Below the pieces are notes generated by a model. That model searched no databases. It saw nothing but the letters and a program-made list of their open reading frames with translations, and had not been told where the DNA came from. The translations under genes were made by a program, and so were the position numbers. A DNA stretch of 64,000 nucleotides, taken from Treponema rectale. GTDB lineage: Bacteria; Spirochaetota; Spirochaetia; Treponematales; Treponemataceae. Within the stretch, counting starts at the first letter, position 1, and the number at the start of each line of letters is the position of its first letter. Below are positions 24,724 to 34,407 of the stretch, piece by piece. Location: positions 151,740-215,739 of the forward strand of contig NZ_JACHFR010000004.1 of NCBI RefSeq assembly GCF_014202035.1, written 5' to 3'.

Positions 24724-27700
24724 ATGAAAGGTTGCTTAAAAAATTTTCTGAAGTTTATTGCCTTGTTCTCATTTTTTTCTTTTCTTGAGGCCTGCGATTT
24801 TCCTACACTTTTTAACCCTGACTATAATGAAGGTGTAAAAGGGTATTTTGAAGAATATACAGAAACTGCTGCAATTATGCTTCAGGAACTGGACGGAAAG
24901 TATCCTTCTGATTCTCAGGGAATTACTTGTTTTCCAAGTGGTGACAGCAGAATAGTAAAGCTGTATTTACGTAATCCACAGAATTATATTCTGAATGTCA
25001 GCATGGAATCTGATGATGTTGTAAATAATAATGTAACTGTGGTACAGGATGAAACAGATAAATCAATTGTTACTGTAACTTATCCTGGAAGCTGGCTTTT
25101 AGAAAAAGATAAAGATGATAAAGATATTTCTGGTGTAATTAAAATTGTAGAACCTGTAAGCGGAAGACAGTTTCAAGACTGGAATATCACCCTTCATGCA
25201 GATTCTGTTCCTCCTGCAATAAAAAGTCCTGTTTTTCAGTTAGACAGTTCAGATCTGTCTGCGGCTCATTATATTGTCTGTTTTTATTTTCCGAATCTTT
25301 CTACTATAGGAAACGGAGTTCATTCTGATGTAAATACTTTGCTGATTGATGGAAAAAAATATTATATAAGCGGTACAAGTATATACAATGATGAAGGCTG
25401 TACCAAGTTGAATGAAAGTTTTGTTTCTGAAAAACCGGCCGGGCTTACTGCAGATTCCCAAAACAATCCGGGTTATGATTTTGATCCGGCAGCTGTTCCG
25501 GAAGATTATATTGTTCTTTATTATCTTACTGGTGCTTCTCCTTCTACGGATGAAGTTTCTTATTCATTTGTTTTACAGGATAAAGCAGGCCTTAAAAGCA
25601 GTGAAGTGAGCATTTCAAACAAGGCTAAAAAACTTTCTTCTCCGGTTATATGCAGGACAGACGGTACTGAACTTTCTTCCGGGGAATCTCTTGCCGCTGA
25701 TGAAGATACATTCCTTTATACACTTCTTATAAACCATGATGGAACGGATGAAGATGGTGCATCCTGCGGAACTGCTGTAATAAATTATACAATTACAGAA
25801 ACAAACGGTGCACTTGTATTTGCAGACGGAACTTCTTCAGTCCTTACAGCTGTCAGTGAAGGTTCTGTATCTGTAAAGCTTCCTAAGGGAACATACACTG
25901 TAACTGCAGAGGCTTCAAAGAATTTCTATCTTACAAGTGATGAAGTTTCTGTAAGCGGAATAAAAATCAGAAAGCCGGCGGTTTATTACATAAGTGAAAG
26001 CGGCTTTGATTCTGATTCTCAGTCTGGTTCAGCCGGTGAGCCTTATCGTACTGTTCAGTATGCACTTAATCAGTATGCAGCAGGCGTAACTTCCGGTGAA
26101 TATGAACTTGATGACGGTTGTGATATACGAGTGCTTACGGATCTTACTGTACCGGCTGATTTTGACTGGACTGCAAACGGCAATTATTTTGTAAATACCA
26201 GCGTTCTTACAAATGCTGTTGTAAATATTTCAGGCTGGCAGGGAACAAAAACTGTAGATATCAGTCAGGAGGAAGATTCAACTCATACCATATTTAATGC
26301 AGCATCAGGAAAAGTTAATATCAGTAATTTGAACTTTACAGGAGGATATACAGATTCTGATGTTTCTCCGATATTTAATATTTCTTCCGGTGTTGAATTT
26401 GTTATTAAAGATTCAAAGATTTACGAAAATACTCTTGCCTCTGATAATGGACGGCTGTCACTTATTCAGTCAGCCGGAACTCTTGAAATGAATAATGTCA
26501 TTGTATCTGATAACAGTCAGATTGTAGGAGCTGGTGCAGATCCAATGAATACTCCTGCTTTCTATGCAATTAATCAGACAGCTGGACAAGTTACGCTTAA
26601 TGACTGTTCAATTACAAGCTCGGGAACAGGGCACGGCGCATACTGGATTTTGATATGTGTAAGTTCCGGAACTTTCACTATGAATGGCGGTTCAATCAGA
26701 GATAATACCGGATGTAATATTGTCTTATCTAACGATGCAAATGGCACAACTCTTAATGATGTAGTGATTGATAATAACGGAGATGAATGGGGCGATATAA
26801 TTTCAAATACCGGAAAATTGTTCTTAACTGGATGCACTGTCACCGGCAATACGGGCGGATACAATGGACTTATAACAAACTATTCAGGCGGAACTCTTAA
26901 CTTAACTGATACAGAGATAAAGAATAATAATCTGGTTGAAAATGTATATGCCGGAGCAGGAGATGATTATTACAATTGTGGCGGAGCCGTATGGAATAAC
27001 GGTAGCCTTACTCTTGACGGATGTACGATTTCTGGAAATACAATAAACAACGTAAACGGAAGAGGCGCCGGTATTTACATGAAGACTGGGGCGGATCTGA
27101 GTCTGACCTTAAAGGGAAAGAATTATATCTACGACAATTACAACAATGCATTTACTCCGCCAAAACGTGATGACATCTATCTGCCGACAGGATGCGTAAT
27201 CACCGTTGATGGTGATATCAGCGGAAGTACAATCGGTGTTAACGTGCCGTGGGAGTCATCTGATGCGGGTGCACCAAGAATAGGATCTCCTGCTGAATTT
27301 ACATCAGGCTACGGAACGGGTAATACAGTCCTGCCTGGTGAAATCTTTATAACAGAAAATAACTACAGTATTACTGCAAGCAGTTCTGGTGAAGCAGCCT
27401 TTGCTGTAAGCGGCGGCGGAATGTATACAGCACTGGATTATGATGTAAATCTGACAGCTTCTTCTGTTAGTGTTTATCCAGATACTGAAAAAACTATTTC
27501 CATAGCAGTAGGTGGTACAAGAAAAGAACCTGGCGGAACGCCAACAGACCTTTACTACAACAATGCAGACGGCAAATTCTACACAGATCCTGACCTCACC
27601 GCAAAAGCCGCCGGCGACAACACAGTAACATTTGCTGCTGCTCTGTATAACGGTGGAGTAAAAGTCAGTGACTGCGAAATAGGTCATCCCGAACTTGATT

Positions 27701-28968
27701 CGGGATCCATCCTCGTTACAGTTCCTGCCCTTGCTTATGAAGATACTTACACTCTTAGAATTACTTCTACCTTCTTTGGAGTGACAAAAGATACGAGTGT
27801 TGAGTACGCGGTAAAAAAACTTGTGTCTGTAGCTTCTCTTTCAGAAGCTCCGACTTCAGGAGTATATTCTCTTTCTACACTCAGCGAATTAGAAAAGATA
27901 AGAGACTGGGTCTCAAGTAACAATACTTTGCAAAATGTAACTTTCACCCTTGAAGATGATATTGATACAAACGGTGAAGAATTGATTATCGGTTATTATA
28001 AATCTAATGATTCTGCAAACCGTGCCTTTATGGGAGTCTTTGACGGAAATAATCATACAATTACAAATAAGATTACAGCAAGCGATGTTAATACAAGTGC
28101 AAGAATTGCACTATTCTCTTATGTAAAAGGTTCTTCAACTGTTATTAAAAACCTTACTGTAAAAGGAACTTCTACACGAGGTTCAATTGTTGGATATCTG
28201 AATGAAAATGCCAGCGTTGAAAACTGTATTTCAGAGACAGTAATTAATGCATCTGTATCCGAAATAGGTGGTATTGTATGTTATATGAACACCGGCTATG
28301 TCAGAAACTGTATTAATAAAGGTAATATTACTTCAAGCAAATCTGCTGTCGCAGGAATTGTAGGAGAGGCAATGTCAGGAAATGGAGCTATTGATAGATG
28401 TATAAATAAGGGAAATATTTCCGGTTATACATCTACAGGTGGCATTGCAGGTTATTTGCAGGGTCAAACACCTGTTACAAATTGTAAAAATTATGGGAAT
28501 ATTCCTTCAAATTCATATAGCGGTGGAATAATTGGATTGTATAACCATTCAAGTTCAAAGCTTAATAACAACTGTAATTTAGGTGAAATTACATACGGAG
28601 GCGGTATTTTCTATTATTCTGATACAAGTAAACCTAACTTTAATAATAACTGTAACTCAAATACGATAAAGTATGGTGCTTGTGCTAAATTTGATAGCGG
28701 TTTAACTTCTATAGCAGCAAATAATAATTATTCATTAAACGTCTATACAACAGCCCTATATCCATCTACGGCAAGTGGTTCATTTAATCCTTCTACGATT
28801 ACAGAATCACAAATTAAATCTTTCGAGCTTAGTGAAGCAGGCAGCGTTGTAGAAAGTCTTAATAACTGGGCAACAGCAAACAGCACAACCTCACTGACGT
28901 ATGCTTCATGGAAGCTGAATGCAGAAGGCAAACCAGAACTTGACCTTGGCGAAATGGATAACTGGTAA
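24724..28968 (+). CDS. Giant surface lipoprotein, parallel beta-helix plus GLUG-like repeats
   Basis: A 1414-residue lipoprotein with lipobox LEAC near residue 22-25. Residues about 40-430 hold Ig-like modules. Residues about 440-825 are a right-handed beta-helix (repeated N-x-x-(I/F)-x-G and NNG turns, DCSITSSG, GGSIRDNTG, DGCTISGNT). Residues about 1100-1325 hold GLUG-like repeats (GGIVCYMNTGYVRNCINKGN pattern). It is probably surface exposed and adhesive or glycan-binding; no catalytic motif is visible. AGGAGG precedes the ATG at 24724, 16 bases after the outer membrane protein gene. A palindromic repeat is inserted in frame at 27683-27710 (residues reading GHPELDSGS). Confidence 0.85.
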   Translation: MKGCLKNFLKFIALFSFFSFLEACDFPTLFNPDYNEGVKGYFEEYTETAAIMLQELDGKYPSDSQGITCFPSGDSRIVKLYLRNPQNYILNVSMESDDVVNNNVTVVQDETDKSIVTVTYPGSWLLEKDKDDKDISGVIKIVEPVSGRQFQDWNITLHADSVPPAIKSPVFQLDSSDLSAAHYIVCFYFPNLSTIGNGVHSDVNTLLIDGKKYYISGTSIYNDEGCTKLNESFVSEKPAGLTADSQNNPGYDFDPAAVPEDYIVLYYLTGASPSTDEVSYSFVLQDKAGLKSSEVSISNKAKKLSSPVICRTDGTELSSGESLAADEDTFLYTLLINHDGTDEDGASCGTAVINYTITETNGALVFADGTSSVLTAVSEGSVSVKLPKGTYTVTAEASKNFYLTSDEVSVSGIKIRKPAVYYISESGFDSDSQSGSAGEPYRTVQYALNQYAAGVTSGEYELDDGCDIRVLTDLTVPADFDWTANGNYFVNTSVLTNAVVNISGWQGTKTVDISQEEDSTHTIFNAASGKVNISNLNFTGGYTDSDVSPIFNISSGVEFVIKDSKIYENTLASDNGRLSLIQSAGTLEMNNVIVSDNSQIVGAGADPMNTPAFYAINQTAGQVTLNDCSITSSGTGHGAYWILICVSSGTFTMNGGSIRDNTGCNIVLSNDANGTTLNDVVIDNNGDEWGDIISNTGKLFLTGCTVTGNTGGYNGLITNYSGGTLNLTDTEIKNNNLVENVYAGAGDDYYNCGGAVWNNGSLTLDGCTISGNTINNVNGRGAGIYMKTGADLSLTLKGKNYIYDNYNNAFTPPKRDDIYLPTGCVITVDGDISGSTIGVNVPWESSDAGAPRIGSPAEFTSGYGTGNTVLPGEIFITENNYSITASSSGEAAFAVSGGGMYTALDYDVNLTASSVSVYPDTEKTISIAVGGTRKEPGGTPTDLYYNNADGKFYTDPDLTAKAAGDNTVTFAAALYNGGVKVSDCEIGHPELDSGSILVTVPALAYEDTYTLRITSTFFGVTKDTSVEYAVKKLVSVASLSEAPTSGVYSLSTLSELEKIRDWVSSNNTLQNVTFTLEDDIDTNGEELIIGYYKSNDSANRAFMGVFDGNNHTITNKITASDVNTSARIALFSYVKGSSTVIKNLTVKGTSTRGSIVGYLNENASVENCISETVINASVSEIGGIVCYMNTGYVRNCINKGNITSSKSAVAGIVGEAMSGNGAIDRCINKGNISGYTSTGGIAGYLQGQTPVTNCKNYGNIPSNSYSGGIIGLYNHSSSKLNNNCNLGEITYGGGIFYYSDTSKPNFNNNCNSNTIKYGACAKFDSGLTSIAANNNYSLNVYTTALYPSTASGSFNPSTITESQIKSFELSEAGSVVESLNNWATANSTTSLTYASWKLNAEGKPELDLGEMDNW
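27683..27705. repeat. In-frame half copy of the palindromic repeat
   Basis: GTCAT is followed by TCCCGAA-CTTGA-TTCGGGA (27687-27705), a 7-bp stem with the five-base loop CTTGA typical of this repeat family. It lies inside the giant lipoprotein gene and is translated as HPELDSGS without breaking the frame. Confidence 0.8.
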
Positions 28969-29022
28969 GTCTTGTGGAAATATATTGATAATTTGATTTG
29001 ACAACTAAATGGAGACAGATAT

Positions 29023-32000
29023 ATGAACAAAAAGGCACTGATTACAAAATTAACTTTTTTATGTTCGGGATTTATGTTCTTTATCTCCTGCTCTGATATG
29101 TTTAGTTTTCAGACAGGGGAGTCTTCTTCAAGAAACACTAGTGAAACAGACAGAATAATTTTTAACGGTACAATAAGTGTAAGCGGTGCCTTGCCTGTGA
29201 GTCTTAACGAGACCCTGAATCAAGTTCAGGGTGACAGTCATGCCGAACTTGATTCGGCATCCCTTGCACAGGAGATTCCGTGTCAAGCACGGAATGACAG
29301 TCATGCCGAACTTGTTTCGGCATCTTTTGCACAGGAGATTCCGTGTCAAGCACGGAATGACAATATTTCAGCACGGAATGACAGTAGCGTTTCCCGCTCA
29401 GCCCTTCCTTCATTCACCATTGGTACAGAGTATTACTATTATGTTACTGCTACTCAGACAGATGGAAGCGGTTCATTCACTATAAACAGCATAGAAGATT
29501 CAGATTTCTTTGATTTTTCAAGCGGTGTGACTTTTGCTCTGGAACTTACCAGCGGAAAGTGGAATATTGAAGCCGGCATAAAAAACGATGATGCTTCTGT
29601 AATGTCAGAAACTTATCCTGCAACTGTATCAACTGCAAATCCTGTGGTAAGCCATACCTTCTACCCGAAGCTTTCGCAGAAAGGAAGAGGAACTTTATCT
29701 TTAAACATGAGTATCCCGGATACCGTAAAATCTTTGACAGCAACCTGCAGTGATGACGGCTGGAATGTAACCTGCGGACTTACATCAGAGTCCCTTGCAT
29801 ATGTAAAAGGTGGAGATGGAACGGATGGTGCAACTGTTGATTCAGGCTCTTATGAAGTTACATTTAATTTTTATGATGAAGACAGCATTCTTTTATATTC
29901 CACAGTGCAGACTGTAAATGTTTTTGACAACCTGCTTACAAATACATGGGTAAGTGACGGAAGCGGAATAATAAACGAGAGCGGTGACTTTAGTCTTACT
30001 TCTGCCCTCATAACTCAGTTTGCCCGCACCACACTTTATGTAGGCCAGACAGCAGCGGCTACTAAGTTAAAAATTACTGCCAATGATACAAGTGGAACGG
30101 GGAGTGTATACAGTCCCCTTAAAACCCTTGATGTAGCAATAAAAAAAATTATTGCTTCTGGAGACGGTACAAAGGATTATAAGATTTTTATATCAGGAGA
30201 AGTAACTGGAAATTCAAGCCTTACTCCTCCTGTAGCTTCAAAAGCGCGTTCAATAAGTATTTGTGGCCTGAACGGACTTGATGAACAGGGTAATCCAAAA
30301 GATGCTCTTATAGGAGATGGCAGTGATACTGTTCTGAACGTTATGACAAGTGCTTCATTAAAAGATATTGTCATAAAGGGCGGAACAACAGGACTTAGCG
30401 TTGGTTTGACTGGAACGACCGTAACCATAGAAAGCGGTGTTTTAATAACAGGCTGTTCCAGAGGCGTAAATATTTACGGAAGCGGAAAACTTAAGATGAA
30501 GGGTGGAAAGATAAGCGGAAATACTGGTACTCAGGGCGGCGGCGTAAAGCTTTCAAGCGGTGCAGGCTTTGATTTTGAAGACGGAGAAATAAGCGGGAAT
30601 GAAGCTGTAGTAGACCCGGAGGATTCGTATTCAGGAGAAGGTGGTGGTGTTTATGTTGAGTCCGGCTGCTCTTTTACCATGACAGGCGGAACAATTAAGA
30701 GCAACAAAGCTGTGCGTGGCGCAGGCATATACAATTCTGCAAGCTCAAGCTCCATTACAGACGGAACCATAACAGAAAATGAAGCGTCAGAACAAGGCGG
30801 CGGAATTTGTAATACCTCCAATAGTAGCTTTACAATCACAGGCGGCGAAATAAGCAAGAACACAAGTCCTTCAGGCGGAGCAATTCTTGTAAATTATGCA
30901 ACGCTTGTTTTGAGCGATGATGCATACATACCATCTGGCGATAAAAAAGGTAAACATGGAGCTGGAAAAAACGACATTTGTCTTGAAAAGAATGGTTCTC
31001 ATGATTCTTATATTACAGTTGCAGACGGGCTTTTGAAGCATACTGAATCTGCACCTGTTGCAGTTTCTCTTGATGAATTGAAGCGTGGCAAGACAGTTAT
31101 AATTGCGCAGGATGGAGTTCTGGAAACACTTCCTGACGATATAGAAAAAAAATTTGTTCTTACTTCAGCTGCTGATGGATGGGAAAGTTTTCTTTCTTCC
31201 GATAAGAAGTCACTTAGACTCAATTTGCCAATATATGTTGCAGGAAAAGACTATAAAAAGTGTTCGGCAAATGGAAGTGATGATGAAGGAACAGGTCTAA
31301 AAAGTGCACCATTTGCTACAATAAGTAAGGCACTTTCTTTGATGAATGATAAGGATGTTGATTATATAGTCGCTATCGACGGCGAAGTTCCTGGAGCACA
31401 AACGATTCCAAGTACACTAAAAAATGACGGCAACGGAACATATAATGCAAGATCTGTTGTTATTTGCGGTGCTACGGGTAATACGACAGACATCCTTAAT
31501 GGTGGATTTACCCAAACGTCAAATGGAACAACACTTAAGATTCTTACTGGTGTTCCTGTTATAATCAAAAAAATTAAAATCACTGGCGGATATGCAGCTT
31601 CATCTTCTGCAGGTGGCGGCGGTTTGTATGTTAATGGAGATGTTACCCTTTCGGAAGGCGCGCTTGTTTACGGAAATTACACCGCTTCTTGTGGCGGTGG
31701 TATCTACAATGATTCTAAAAACCTTACTATTGAAAGTGGTGCGGAAATTTCTGGCAATCATGAGAAGGGCGTTTCTAATTGCGGCGGCGGCGGTGTTTTT
31801 AACTACAAAGGAACGCTTGTAATCAGCGGTGGCGTTATAAAAACAAACAGCGCTGCCCATGAGGGCGGTGCGATTTATAATGATGAAGAAGGGACCTGCT
31901 ATATTTATGGTAATGCCCTGATTGGAAAAGATGCTACTGCCGCTCCAAGTGAATGGAATTATGGAAGTAATACGGCAGAAAACGGGGGCGCAATCTGTGT

Positions 32001-34122
32001 TAAAGGTGGCAATGTTTATATTGGCTACAAAAATAACAACGGAACGGCATCGAAAGATGATGAAGCCAGTGTAAAAATTATGGGGAACGCCGTAAACTCA
32101 AGCAGCTCAAAGGGCGGTGGTATTTATGTTGTGAGCGGAACCGTGCAGATTGCAAAAACCTGTGTTGGGTTTAATTATTCTCCAAAGGATGGGGGCGGAA
32201 TTTATACTACAGGAACTGTTAGTCTTTTGGAAGACGCCGTAATAAAGGGAAACAAAGCCTATAGTTACGGCGGTGGCGTTCATGTCAATAAAAAAGGCAG
32301 TCTCAGCATGACGAGCAATTCAATTATAGGCGGAAGTGAAAGTGGAGAAGAAAATACGGCAGCTTCTGGCGGCGGTGTTTATGTTGCAAGTAATAGTACG
32401 GTTACTGGAGATGAAGCGACTGTAACATTCGGAGTGTTAGGAGCTTCTGTAAGTCCGTCTATTACCGGGAACTCTGCGACAAGTGGCGGTGGCGGTGTTT
32501 ATGTTGAAAATTTTGCCGCTACATTCAATATGCACTCAGGAACCATCAGCAATAATAAGCTTGTCGGCGGAACAACTGGCGGCGGCGGAGTTGAAATCAG
32601 TTACGGAACTTTCAATATGAACGGAGGAACAATAAGCGGAAACTATATTGAAAATCCTGGTACATCAACTCTTGGCGGTGCGGTTGACATCAACACGAAC
32701 GGAACCTTCAACATCAAAGGAACAGTCTCTATTCCATATGGAGGAGAAAAATACAAGAATGATGTAAGCTCTCGTGGAAACCCGGTAAAGATAGCAGGGG
32801 CAATCACTTTGCCGGAAGGAGTTTCTTCAGTTGCAACAATTATTCCGAAAAATTATACGGAGCCTATTCTTGAGCTGGAAACAAGTCCAACACCGTCAAC
32901 AACTCTTGCAAATGAAGCTGGAAAATTTGAAGTAGTACCGAATGGAAGTACCAAATACTATATTGCTTTCGACGGAAAAATGTATAAATATAAACCTGCG
33001 GCTCAATTCACGGCTGTTCCTGCTTCCGGTGACACTACAGGTCTGGCAACAATGGATGACTTTGAGAAGGTTGCAGAATGGGTGGACGATGGCAATGAGC
33101 TTACTGGAGTTACTTTAATCCTTTTAACTGATGTAACGCTTGACTCGTCATTTACGCCTGTTGGTGAATACTATTCTGATTATGAGGTGAATAAGCAAGG
33201 GAAAGTTAGAAAAGTATTTACAGGTGGTACTTTCGATGGAAATAACAAAACCATTACTTACGACAATGTTTCTTTCACGCAGGAGTATTCCGGAATATTC
33301 AGCGGCGCTAAAAACGCAACCATTCAGAATTTAAACCTTGAGGGTACGCTTAATGTAAATGCTGATTATGCTGGCTGTGTTATAGGTCATGCAGAAGCCT
33401 GCATTGTAAAAAATTGTTCCAGCAGTGTGACTATAACAAGCGAATCTTCTCAATACGGTATTGGTGGAATTATTGGAGATGCAGAAGGAACTTCTGTTAG
33501 TGGAAAAACTTATTATAATGAGAGGGACTGCTACATTCTTGACTGTGTGAATACAGGTTCAATTACAGGTTCCGCATCAGGGTATGTCGGAGGTATTGCA
33601 GGAAGTGCCACGGCCTGTATTATACGAAACTGCATAAATAAAGGAAATATTACAGGAGCTAAATGTTGCGGAGGTATTGTTGGTGTTACATCAGGTTCTG
33701 GTCCAAACAGCTATGGAAACCTTATAGAAAACTGTGGCAACAATGGAAATGTATCGGTGACCGGTAGCGAATCTTATGACTCCGGTGCGGGAGGAATAGC
33801 AGGTGGTCCTTCAGCAAACAATGATGACTGGTATCCTCATATAAACAACTGTTATTCATCAGGTACAATAACATGCACTTACACCACGTATGACGGTAAA
33901 ACGTTAAACGGTGGTATTTTGGGTTATGAGAAAGATAAATGTGTTCTTTCAAAATGTTATTATTATAATCCAAATCAGGCATGTTCGGCTGGAAGCCCTT
34001 CTGGCAGCTCAAAATACACAAGTATCAGCAATATTTTAGATGATATGAACTCGCTGAACAACTCTGATTCTGCAACCTACAGAAAATGGAAAGTGTCCGG
34101 CATTGTCCTGGAATTTGAATAA
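29023..34122 (+). CDS. Giant surface lipoprotein, beta-helix plus GLUG-like repeats, with in-frame palindromic repeats
   Basis: A 1699-residue lipoprotein; lipobox FISC near residue 20-23. An N-terminal region with fimbrial-like beta modules (YYYVTATQTDGSGSFTI, SAANPVVSHTFYPK) is followed by a long beta-helix at about residues 435-1225 (GGKISGNTGTQGGGV, GGTIKSNKAVRGAGIY and many similar turns) and GLUG-like repeats at about 1420-1640 (GGIAGSATACIIRNCINKGN). It is a tandem paralogue of the genes at 24724 and 35709. At residues about 64-120 it carries tandem in-frame palindromic repeats (see entry). GGAGA precedes the ATG. Likely adhesin or surface-coat protein; no enzyme motif seen. Confidence 0.85.
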   Translation: MNKKALITKLTFLCSGFMFFISCSDMFSFQTGESSSRNTSETDRIIFNGTISVSGALPVSLNETLNQVQGDSHAELDSASLAQEIPCQARNDSHAELVSASFAQEIPCQARNDNISARNDSSVSRSALPSFTIGTEYYYYVTATQTDGSGSFTINSIEDSDFFDFSSGVTFALELTSGKWNIEAGIKNDDASVMSETYPATVSTANPVVSHTFYPKLSQKGRGTLSLNMSIPDTVKSLTATCSDDGWNVTCGLTSESLAYVKGGDGTDGATVDSGSYEVTFNFYDEDSILLYSTVQTVNVFDNLLTNTWVSDGSGIINESGDFSLTSALITQFARTTLYVGQTAAATKLKITANDTSGTGSVYSPLKTLDVAIKKIIASGDGTKDYKIFISGEVTGNSSLTPPVASKARSISICGLNGLDEQGNPKDALIGDGSDTVLNVMTSASLKDIVIKGGTTGLSVGLTGTTVTIESGVLITGCSRGVNIYGSGKLKMKGGKISGNTGTQGGGVKLSSGAGFDFEDGEISGNEAVVDPEDSYSGEGGGVYVESGCSFTMTGGTIKSNKAVRGAGIYNSASSSSITDGTITENEASEQGGGICNTSNSSFTITGGEISKNTSPSGGAILVNYATLVLSDDAYIPSGDKKGKHGAGKNDICLEKNGSHDSYITVADGLLKHTESAPVAVSLDELKRGKTVIIAQDGVLETLPDDIEKKFVLTSAADGWESFLSSDKKSLRLNLPIYVAGKDYKKCSANGSDDEGTGLKSAPFATISKALSLMNDKDVDYIVAIDGEVPGAQTIPSTLKNDGNGTYNARSVVICGATGNTTDILNGGFTQTSNGTTLKILTGVPVIIKKIKITGGYAASSSAGGGGLYVNGDVTLSEGALVYGNYTASCGGGIYNDSKNLTIESGAEISGNHEKGVSNCGGGGVFNYKGTLVISGGVIKTNSAAHEGGAIYNDEEGTCYIYGNALIGKDATAAPSEWNYGSNTAENGGAICVKGGNVYIGYKNNNGTASKDDEASVKIMGNAVNSSSSKGGGIYVVSGTVQIAKTCVGFNYSPKDGGGIYTTGTVSLLEDAVIKGNKAYSYGGGVHVNKKGSLSMTSNSIIGGSESGEENTAASGGGVYVASNSTVTGDEATVTFGVLGASVSPSITGNSATSGGGGVYVENFAATFNMHSGTISNNKLVGGTTGGGGVEISYGTFNMNGGTISGNYIENPGTSTLGGAVDINTNGTFNIKGTVSIPYGGEKYKNDVSSRGNPVKIAGAITLPEGVSSVATIIPKNYTEPILELETSPTPSTTLANEAGKFEVVPNGSTKYYIAFDGKMYKYKPAAQFTAVPASGDTTGLATMDDFEKVAEWVDDGNELTGVTLILLTDVTLDSSFTPVGEYYSDYEVNKQGKVRKVFTGGTFDGNNKTITYDNVSFTQEYSGIFSGAKNATIQNLNLEGTLNVNADYAGCVIGHAEACIVKNCSSSVTITSESSQYGIGGIIGDAEGTSVSGKTYYNERDCYILDCVNTGSITGSASGYVGGIAGSATACIIRNCINKGNITGAKCCGGIVGVTSGSGPNSYGNLIENCGNNGNVSVTGSESYDSGAGGIAGGPSANNDDWYPHINNCYSSGTITCTYTTYDGKTLNGGILGYEKDKCVLSKCYYYNPNQACSAGSPSGSSKYTSISNILDDMNSLNNSDSATYRKWKVSGIVLEFE
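29213..29382. repeat. Tandem in-frame palindromic repeats in the lipoprotein gene
   Basis: First a hairpin CCCTGAA-TCAAG-TTCAGGG (29213-29231), then two 62-bp double hairpins at 29237-29298 and 29300-29361, then a fragment to about 29382. Each double hairpin runs GTCA + TGCCGAA-CTTGA-TTCGGCA, a spacer TTGCACAGGAG, and ATTCCGTG-TCAAG-CACGGAAT + GAC. The start-to-start period is 63 bases, which is 21 codons. The translation of each copy ends in QARND. The repeat is open in four of six frames. Confidence 0.9.
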
Positions 34123-34185
34123 TGACATACATTCTGTAGGTGCGGGCAAAGGGGCAGGCAGCGTGTTTACCGCGTGTAGTCTTCT

Positions 34186-34250
34186 GTCATTATCGGGTTT
34201 GACTCGATAATCCCTCTGCATGAGATTGCCCGGTCAAGCCGGACAATGAC
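34186..34250. repeat. Intergenic 65-bp double-hairpin palindromic repeat
   Basis: GTCATTATCG...CGATAAT, spacer with CTGCATGAG, then ATTGCCCGG-TCAAG-CCGGACAATGAC. Shorter broken copies (GGACAATGAC, GCGGCAATGAC, CGGAATGAC) follow up to 34330. The gap 34123-34407 holds little else apart from the inverted repeat before the next gene. Confidence 0.85.
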
Positions 34251-34355
34251 AGATGTGTAAAGTCGGACAATGACAAGGGTGACGAGTGCGGCAATGACAA
34301 GGGAGGCATGTCCGGAATGACAGTGGGCAGGCAGATTGTGTGTAATTTTTATCGT

Positions 34356-34383
34356 AAAATTGTTAAATATACTTAACAATTTT
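34356..34383. promoter_or_regulatory. Inverted repeat upstream of the AAA_14 ATPase gene (candidate operator)
   Basis: AAAATTGTTAA (34356-34366) is perfectly inverted as TTAACAATTTT (34373-34383) with a 6-base centre. It lies 24 bases before the ATG at 34408. It could be an operator; there is no T-run in the right place for a terminator of the upstream gene, though the AT-only stem ends in TTTTAT. Confidence 0.5.
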
Positions 34384-34407
34384 ATAACAACATTGTAAAC
34401 TACACTT

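Noticed and set aside
29213..29361. CRISPR-like direct repeats
   Set aside because: There are only two units, with no spacers of constant length between them and no cas genes; the units are coding and palindromic.
29128..29485. Extra ORFs on both strands in the palindromic region
   Set aside because: The repeat is open in several frames, which creates overlapping ORFs; the lipoprotein frame with signal sequence and paralogue is the real gene.
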